Shown here piece after piece: positions 58,965-64,000 of a DNA stretch of 64,000 nt; positions within the stretch are counted from its first letter, which is position 1, and every line of letters starts with the position of its first letter. The notes under the pieces were generated by a model. The model was not told the origin of the DNA and ran no database searches. It worked only from the letters and a program-made list of their open reading frames with translations. Made by a program: the position numbers and the translations under genes. This DNA comes from an uncultured Actinomycetes bacterium. GTDB lineage: Bacteria; Actinomycetota; Actinomycetes; Nanopelagicales; Nanopelagicaceae. The stretch is taken from positions 102,246-166,245 of the forward strand of contig CAILJM010000023.1 of the NCBI GenBank assembly GCA_903834515.1. Reading direction: 5' to 3'.

Positions 58965-60151
58965 AGAAGAGCAATAAGGGAGCCCAAGATAGATGGAAGG
59001 GGAGCCTTCAAGATAATTATGGAACTCCGGCTCTCAAGTTGGAGAGAGGAAAAGGTTCTATCGTCTGGGATAGTGATGGCAATCGATATCTTGACTTTCT
59101 CGGGGGTATCGCAACAACTGTAGTGGGCCATGCCCACCCCTCAGTCGTATCTGCGGTCTCTCATCAGATCTCCGAACTCTCGCACGTCAGTAATTTCTAT
59201 ATGCATGAGCCTGCTTTGAAATTGGCAGAAATCTTAAAGGGATTTACGGGAGAGGATTCGGCGCGAATCTTCTTCTGTAACTCTGGGGCTGAAGCAAATG
59301 AAGCTGCCTTAAAACTCTCGAGGTTAACCGGACGCAACCGAATCATTTCCACCGAGGGTGCATTCCACGGGAGAACAATTGGTGCTCTCTCTCTTACAGG
59401 TCAAAGCGCAAAGCGCACTCCGTTTCTACCGTTGTTGAAAAATGTGAAGTTTCTTCCCTATGGGGATATCACTGCGATGGAACGGGCGATTAATCGCAAG
59501 GTTGCAATGGTGATTCTCGAACCAATCCAAGGCGAGAATGGGGTAGTAGTTCCACCGCTGGGCTACCTCAAGGCGGTGCGAGAACTCTGTGATAGCAATG
59601 GCGTTCTACTTTGTATCGATGCTGTTCAAACAGGAATGGGAAGAACTGGTAGCTGGTTTGGTTACGAGCATGAGGGAATCACTCCGGATATCATCACGAT
59701 GGCGAAGGGCCTAGGAGGCGGATTGCCCTTAGGAGCGATGATCGCTGTTACGCCGCAAACCCCAAGATTTTCTCCGGGACAGCACGGAAGTACTTTTGGC
59801 GGAAACCCTGTTTCATGTGCAGCCGGCTTGGCGGCGATCGATGTAATAACGAAGAAGAATCTTCTAGAACGGGCCCAGAAAATCGGCGCGAGAATTAAAT
59901 CTGAACTCTCGCGTGTTGAGGGAGTTGAGATTGTTCGAGGTGAAGGACTTTTACTTGGAATAGTTCTTCATGGAGATTACTCTGCCCAACTCGTTGATAG
60001 AGCTCGCGAAAATGGTCTTCTACTCAACGCACCGCACAAGAGAGTTATTCGCATCGCGCCCGCTTTGACGATCACCGATGCCCAAACCGGCGAATTTATA
60101 AAGAAATTCAAGCTCTCGCTCGCTCAAGTCAGAATGGAGCACCTCGGATGA
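58961..60151 (+). CDS. argD: Acetylornithine aminotransferase
   Basis: ArgD uses PLP to convert N-acetylglutamate semialdehyde to acetylornithine. The 396-residue protein has NSGAEANEAALKLSR, the LCIDAVQTGMGRTG motif and the PLP lysine in ITMAKGLGGGLPLGAM. It belongs to class-III aminotransferases and may also act on succinyl-diaminopimelate. Start and stop overlap argB and argR as ATGA. In many actinobacteria argF follows argD; here argR does. Confidence 0.94.
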   Translation: MKKSNKGAQDRWKGSLQDNYGTPALKLERGKGSIVWDSDGNRYLDFLGGIATTVVGHAHPSVVSAVSHQISELSHVSNFYMHEPALKLAEILKGFTGEDSARIFFCNSGAEANEAALKLSRLTGRNRIISTEGAFHGRTIGALSLTGQSAKRTPFLPLLKNVKFLPYGDITAMERAINRKVAMVILEPIQGENGVVVPPLGYLKAVRELCDSNGVLLCIDAVQTGMGRTGSWFGYEHEGITPDIITMAKGLGGGLPLGAMIAVTPQTPRFSPGQHGSTFGGNPVSCAAGLAAIDVITKKNLLERAQKIGARIKSELSRVEGVEIVRGEGLLLGIVLHGDYSAQLVDRARENGLLLNAPHKRVIRIAPALTITDAQTGEFIKKFKLSLAQVRMEHLG

Positions 60152-60714
60152 ATCCAGCAGCACGCAAGCAACTTGTAGCCGAACTCTTGAATAATGCTGT
60201 AATTGAGTCACAGGAAGAGTTGGTAAAGGCACTCAAAAAGCGAGGAGTCGAGGTCACTCAGACGACGGCGAGCCGAGATCTCTTAGAGATTGGGGCTATG
60301 CGAGGGAAAGATTCTGGCGGTAGATTTCGATACATTCTTGGCGGCTCGGTGACTCGCCCATCAGCAAAGTCTCAAAACTTACTCCTTAGCGTGGTTGCAA
60401 GTGGAAATCTTGTCGTCGCCCGAACGCCACCAGGTGGCGCCCAACTGCTCGCTGGGTTTATTGATAGTGCCATTACTTCGGGTGATTTGCGCTCTGGCAT
60501 CGGATCAATCGCAGGTGATGACACGGTGATTGTGGTGGCGAAAACTGCTACTGGTGGCAATACGCTTGCTAAAGAAATCACCGCACTCGTGGATGGCGAA
60601 CCGTTAAAATCAGCGAAGGCAGTTAAAGGACTTAAGGTAATGAAGGCGGCGAATTCGGCTAATTCGGCTAATTCGGCTAATTCGGCTAAAGCAGCAAAGA
60701 AGCGGAGTAGATAG
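60148..60714 (+). CDS. argR: Arginine repressor ArgR with repeat tail
   Basis: ArgR binds ARG boxes as a hexamer when arginine is present. The 188-residue protein has an N-terminal winged helix (SQEELVKALKKRGVEVTQTTASRD) and a C-terminal arginine-binding, oligomerisation domain with GIGSIAGDDTVIVVA. After about residue 160 comes an added tail with four Asn-Ser-Ala repeats and a basic end (AAKKRSR), not usual in ArgR. The tail is coded by four 9-bp repeats. The gene lies inside the operon it should control. Confidence 0.93.
   Translation: MNPAARKQLVAELLNNAVIESQEELVKALKKRGVEVTQTTASRDLLEIGAMRGKDSGGRFRYILGGSVTRPSAKSQNLLLSVVASGNLVVARTPPGGAQLLAGFIDSAITSGDLRSGIGSIAGDDTVIVVAKTATGGNTLAKEITALVDGEPLKSAKAVKGLKVMKAANSANSANSANSAKAAKKRSR
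60652..60687 (+). repeat. Four 9-bp tandem repeats in argR
   Basis: AATTCGGCT occurs four times without gaps, in frame, coding for Asn-Ser-Ala units at the ArgR C-terminus. Copy-number change would not shift the frame. Confidence 0.92.
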
Positions 60715-62142
60715 ATGGCCCTTTGGGGTGGCAGATTTAGTCAGGGCCCGGCCGAATCGGTTGCGGCACTCTCGCGTAGCGTTCATTTTGATTGGGTACT
60801 CGCCCCATACGACATTCGGGTGAATATCGCCCACGTAAAAGGTTTGCAGGAATCGGGAATTCTTAGTGAAGTCGACGGCGAAAAGATCATGATTGCCCTC
60901 ACTGCATTGGGGGAAGAGATCGACGCTGGGACTTTCCTTCCAATCGATTCTGACGAGGATGTTCACTCGGCGATAGAGCGCGGTCTCACTTCACGCCTAG
61001 GACCACTTGGCGGTGCATTCCGGGCTGGCAGGTCAAGAAATGATCTGGTTGTGACCGATTTCAAGCTCTACCTCATTGACCACATGATTGCTATCGGCTC
61101 AGCGGTGACTCTTCTCATTGAAGAATTTACAACTAAGGCTGATGAGTACAAGTCCGCTATTGCGCCAGGTTTCACTCACCTGCAGCACGCCCAACCCATC
61201 AATTTTGGACACGAACTAGCCAAGCATTCCCAAGCTCTTCTTCGAGATTTGAGTCGGATACATGATTGGCTTGCTCGAAACTCTTCCTCACCACTCGGAG
61301 CTGGCGCACTTGCTGGTTCGGCTTTACAGCCACACCCAGAGAATTCGGCGGATGAACTCGGCTTTTCACATGCACACGAAAACAGCATTGACGCAGTGAG
61401 TGACCGAGATTTTGTCTCAGAAGCCTTATTCGTGTTCGCCAATATCGGGATTCATCTTTCACGTATCGGCGAGGAGTACACCCTTTGGAGTACTAGTGAA
61501 TTTGGGTGGGCAAAACTTGATGATGCTTTTTCAACCGGTTCTTCGATCATGCCTCAAAAGAAGAACCCGGATATTGCGGAATTGGCACGCGGCAAAAGTG
61601 GTCGGCTTATCGGAAACCTGACATCGGTGATGGTGATGCTTAAGGGTTTGCCATTCGCCTACAACCGCGATCTTCAAGAAGATAAAGAGCCGACCTTTGA
61701 TTCGGTCGAGACACTTCTCACGCTATTGCCCGCACTAACTGGAATGGTAGAGAGTACAGAATTTGATACAGCGAGAATGGCACGAGGTGCAACTGCAGGC
61801 CATGCTCTTGCAACAGAGATTGCGGACTTCCTCGCACGAAGCGGGGTCCCCTTTGCGACGGCACATGAGATCTCAGGAAGTTGCGTAAGGCTTGCAGAAT
61901 CTCTTGGTAGAGAGGTGCATGAGTTAAGCGATGAGGAGCTTTCAAGTATTGACCCTCGGCTCACTTCGGAGATTCGCTCAACGCTCAACGCGCAAGGCGC
62001 AACGGCTTCGCGAACGTCAATCGGCGGAACATCTACTTCAAGCATCATTAAACAGATTCATTCTATGAAAGAGCGCAATCAGCGCTTCATTGATTTTTTT
62101 GATTCCCAACGATCGAACTTTTTGGAGATGATACAGGTATGA
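60715..62142 (+). CDS. argH: Argininosuccinate lyase
   Basis: ArgH splits argininosuccinate into arginine and fumarate. The 475-residue protein has LWGGRFSQGPAE at its start, GRSRNDLV and the family signature SSIMPQKKNPDIAE with the catalytic serine. The start ATG directly follows the argR stop. argG, which makes its substrate, is not next to it although argG-argH are often adjacent. The stop overlaps tyrS. Confidence 0.95.
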   Translation: MALWGGRFSQGPAESVAALSRSVHFDWVLAPYDIRVNIAHVKGLQESGILSEVDGEKIMIALTALGEEIDAGTFLPIDSDEDVHSAIERGLTSRLGPLGGAFRAGRSRNDLVVTDFKLYLIDHMIAIGSAVTLLIEEFTTKADEYKSAIAPGFTHLQHAQPINFGHELAKHSQALLRDLSRIHDWLARNSSSPLGAGALAGSALQPHPENSADELGFSHAHENSIDAVSDRDFVSEALFVFANIGIHLSRIGEEYTLWSTSEFGWAKLDDAFSTGSSIMPQKKNPDIAELARGKSGRLIGNLTSVMVMLKGLPFAYNRDLQEDKEPTFDSVETLLTLLPALTGMVESTEFDTARMARGATAGHALATEIADFLARSGVPFATAHEISGSCVRLAESLGREVHELSDEELSSIDPRLTSEIRSTLNAQGATASRTSIGGTSTSSIIKQIHSMKERNQRFIDFFDSQRSNFLEMIQV

Positions 62143-63410
62143 CCAAAGCGTTAATAGCGGATCTAGAGTGGCGTGGTCTTATCGCTCAAACGACTGATCG
62201 AGAAGCGCTTCTCAAAGATCTTGAGAATGGACCAATCTCGTTTTATCTCGGTTTCGATCCAACGGCTCCAAGTTTGCATGTAGGAAATCTCGTAGTCCTT
62301 CTAGTTATGCGACGTTTCCAATTAGCAGGTCATAAGCCACTTCCGCTGGTTGGGGGAGCGACCGGATTGGTCGGTGACCCAAGTGGTCGAAATGAAGAGC
62401 GAACCCTTAACAGTGATGAGATCGTCGCTGAATGGGTAACGCGCATCAGAAAGCAACTGGAACTATTTCTCACCTTTGAAGGTCCATCTGCTGCGCAACT
62501 TGTAAACAACCTGGACTGGACCAAGGATGTCACTGCTATCGAATTCCTCAGAGATATTGGTAAGCACTTCAGCGTAAATCAAATGTTAACGAAGGATTCA
62601 GTTTCATCTCGTCTAGAAGGTGGCGGTATTTCGTACACTGAATTTTCCTATCAAGTTTTGCAATCGTATGACTTCCTCGAGCTCTATCGTCGCAATAACT
62701 GCATCCTCCAAATTGGCGGTAGTGACCAATGGGGAAATATCACTGCGGGACTCGATCTCATTAGAAGAGCCGCGTCGGGTTCTGCACATGCGCTCACCAT
62801 TCCCTTGCTGCAGAAAGCGGACGGAACTAAATTTGGAAAGACCGCCGGTGGAAGCGTCTGGCTCGACCCAGAGATGACATCTCCTTACGCTTTCTATCAA
62901 TACTGGATTGGTACCGATGACGCTGATGTCGAGCGATTCTTAAAAACATTTTCCTTCAAGAGTAAGAGCGAATTGGAAGCGCTCTTCGTTGAGTTGAAGG
63001 AGAACCCAGGAGCCCGTGTAGCGCACCGTGCGCTTGCGGAAGAACTCACCACACTTGTTCATGGAGCACACGAATGTGCCCAAGCACAGGCGGCTGCCAA
63101 GGCTTTATTTGGCCAAGGGGAGATCTCAGAGCTCGATCCAAAGACACTCGAATCAGCACTTTCACTACTGCCTCGCACCACGATTTCACAAGGCGAAGCA
63201 TTTCCAACCTGGGTTGATCTGATCGCGGCGGCCGGTGTTGTTGATTCCAAATCGGCAGCCCGCCGAATTGTAAAAGAGGGCGGCGCCTATCTGAACAATG
63301 TAAAGATCTCCGGGGAGGAGTTCGCTCCATCTGAAAGTGATCTAATTCATGGTCGCTTCCTTTTGCTAAGAAAAGGGAAAAGAGACCTCGCAGCCGTTGA
63401 AATCATCTAA
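62139..63410 (+). CDS. tyrS: Tyrosine-tRNA ligase
   Basis: TyrS charges tRNA-Tyr. The 423-residue class-I synthetase has the HIGH-type motif in SLHVGNL, the tyrosine-binding region SYQVLQSYDF, GSDQWGNI, and the KMSKS-type motif KFGKT. A C-terminal S4 RNA-binding domain (ARRIVKEGGAYLNN) is present. ATG 62139 overlaps the argH stop as ATGA. Linkage of tyrS to argH and to the rRNA operon is frequent in actinobacteria. Confidence 0.96.
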   Translation: MTKALIADLEWRGLIAQTTDREALLKDLENGPISFYLGFDPTAPSLHVGNLVVLLVMRRFQLAGHKPLPLVGGATGLVGDPSGRNEERTLNSDEIVAEWVTRIRKQLELFLTFEGPSAAQLVNNLDWTKDVTAIEFLRDIGKHFSVNQMLTKDSVSSRLEGGGISYTEFSYQVLQSYDFLELYRRNNCILQIGGSDQWGNITAGLDLIRRAASGSAHALTIPLLQKADGTKFGKTAGGSVWLDPEMTSPYAFYQYWIGTDDADVERFLKTFSFKSKSELEALFVELKENPGARVAHRALAEELTTLVHGAHECAQAQAAAKALFGQGEISELDPKTLESALSLLPRTTISQGEAFPTWVDLIAAAGVVDSKSAARRIVKEGGAYLNNVKISGEEFAPSESDLIHGRFLLLRKGKRDLAAVEII

Positions 63411-63443
63411 GAATAAGTAAATTACAGCCATGTAGTTCAGCGT

Positions 63444-63490
63444 AAAAAGGCCCTAAAACCATTATAAATCAATGGTTTTAGGGCCTTTTT
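63444..63490 (+). terminator. Strong terminator after tyrS
   Basis: A 20-bp perfect stem is formed by 63444-63463 and 63471-63490 around loop ATAAATC. It has a GGCCC core, begins with five A and ends with five T, and should stop transcription before the rRNA promoters. Confidence 0.93.
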
Positions 63491-63573
63491 CAACGTTCGG
63501 CGATGAGTTTCGTGGGAGCCTTTACTCATCCAGCCACTGGGAATTTTGGCAAAAAAGGGATGATTAGCCCGAT

Positions 63574-63603
63574 TTGACCCTTTGGCCCACGGCAGGTTAT
63601 CTT
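63574..63603 (+). promoter_or_regulatory. rRNA promoter P1
   Basis: TTGACC (63574-63579) and TATCTT (63598-63603) are 18 bp apart. The predicted transcript would carry a leader of about 355 bases before 16S. Confidence 0.7.
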
Positions 63604-63689
63604 TCTCTCTCGCTTGCGAAACGGACTTCTTTGAGGCCGTGCAGCGACACCTGATTAACCCAAGCAGTTCTTCAGCTGGTTAACGCGAG

Positions 63690-63719
63690 TTGACCAGAAG
63701 ATGATCTCTGCACTAAGTT
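63690..63719 (+). promoter_or_regulatory. rRNA promoter P2
   Basis: TTGACC (63690-63695) and TAAGTT (63714-63719) are again 18 bp apart. The identical -35 and spacing, exactly 116 bp after P1, support tandem rRNA promoters. Confidence 0.6.
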
Positions 63720-63773
63720 ACTCAGTCTGCCCCAGAAATGGTCTGAAAAGATTATGACTGGTGCGCGTACGTA

Positions 63774-63795
63774 CCTTGAGAACTCAACAATGTGC
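63774..63795 (+). promoter_or_regulatory. Conserved rRNA leader motif (box-like)
   Basis: CTTGAGAACTCAACAATGTG is a form of the TTTGAGAACTCAACA motif that I recall from rRNA leaders of many actinobacteria, where it is linked to antitermination or processing. The core TTGAGAACTCAA is itself nearly palindromic. Confidence 0.5.
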
Positions 63796-63827
63796 ACAAT
63801 CAATGCCAATCGGCTTGTTTTACGTTG

Positions 63828-63845
63828 CCTTCAGTCAAATGAAGG
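63828..63845 (+). other. Hairpin in rRNA leader
   Basis: CCTTCA (63828-63833) pairs with TGAAGG (63840-63845) around a six-base loop. Confidence 0.5.
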
Positions 63846-63913
63846 AATCGTAGATCAGGCCAAAATTCCTTTGTATTTTCTCATTGTGAGATCATTACAA
63901 AACAAAAACAATT

Positions 63914-63954
63914 GGTAAAACAAAAAATAGCAATAGCTAGTTTTGTTTTTTGCC
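63914..63954 (+). other. Imperfect inverted repeat just before 16S
   Basis: GGTAAAACAAAAAATAGC (63914-63931) can pair imperfectly with GCTAGTTTTGTTTTTTGCC (63936-63954). It sits 12 bases before the 16S start and may be part of the processing region. A full RNase III stem would also need sequence downstream of 16S, outside the window. Confidence 0.5.
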
Positions 63955-63966
63955 AGATCACAACTT

Positions 63967-64000
63967 TCTATGGAGAGTTTGATCCTGGCTCAGGACGAAC
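63967..64000 (+). rRNA. rrs: 16S ribosomal RNA, 5' end (partial)
   Basis: AGAGTTTGATCCTGGCTCAG at 63974-63993 is the universal 16S start (E. coli positions 8-27). Counting back sets the mature 5' end near 63967. The gene runs off the right edge. Confidence 0.97.

Larger units (their letters stand above)
63491..63966 (+). other. rRNA operon promoter and leader region without a gene
   Basis: This 476-bp stretch has no credible reading frame. It holds two promoter-like sites, a box-like motif and hairpins before 16S rRNA. The last 130 bases are clearly AT-rich. No tRNA gene is visible. Confidence 0.85.

Noticed and set aside
60652..60687. Short direct repeats as a CRISPR array
   Set aside because: Repeats are 9 bp, contiguous and in frame within argR; no spacers and no cas genes in the window.

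Overview
The window is a dense stretch of actinobacterial core chromosome of moderate GC (about half, by eye). Typical actinobacterial markers are RbpA, WhiA, an ANTAR response regulator, an InhA-type enoyl reductase, a DUF3099 protein, SufR-SufBDCSU-SufT, and tyrS directly upstream of the rRNA operon. The small spacers, frequent 1-4 bp overlaps and many apparently leaderless starts suggest a streamlined genome, such as the freshwater acI/Nanopelagicales group. That assignment is an inference from gene order and style, not from a database match.

Layout. 1-6411: C-terminal end of a VIT/CCC1-type transporter, then gltBD (glutamate synthase). 6504-8772: pyk, a terminator, a tRNA with anticodon CAA, and an ANTAR response regulator whose ATG lies one base after the tRNA. 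9052-13965: branched-chain amino-acid-type ABC transporter (binding protein, two permeases, two ATPases) behind a repeat-rich control region. 13978-18225: hotdog thioesterase and polA, divergent from a shared promoter, then an MFS transporter on the minus strand. 18427-27380: rpsA, coaE, uvrB, uvrA, uvrC. 27395-34146: rapZ-yvcK-whiA, then gap, pgk, tpiA, secG and rbpA. 34222-39931 (minus strand): ctaA-tkt-tal-pgi. 40039-48236: the SUF iron-sulfur operon, ending with an ABC exporter. 48184-50112: DUF3099 (minus), then fabG and fabI. 50336-53463 and on to 55934: infC-rpmI-rplT, an RNA methyltransferase, pheST. 56012-63410: argC-J-B-D-R-H-tyrS as one tightly overlapping operon behind two ARG boxes. 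63411-64000: terminator, two rRNA promoters, leader and the first bases of 16S rRNA.

How it works together. The region covers nitrogen assimilation and amino-acid uptake (gltBD, liv), lower glycolysis and the non-oxidative pentose phosphate branch, fatty-acid elongation, Fe-S assembly, nucleotide-excision repair, translation and arginine synthesis. Control signals visible in the sequence include a SufR operator over the sufR start, tandem ArgR boxes before argC, a non-canonical AUC start for infC, and a recurring TANNNT hexamer 6-8 bases before start codons.

I found no mobile element, CRISPR array, phage or defence locus and no clearly undescribed multi-gene system. The most interesting points are regulatory and architectural: the symmetric bidirectional promoter of polA/thioesterase, the tRNA-response-regulator junction, the infC AUC start, the sufR operator, and gene losses from usually conserved blocks (argF/argG, ctaB, zwf/opcA/pgl).
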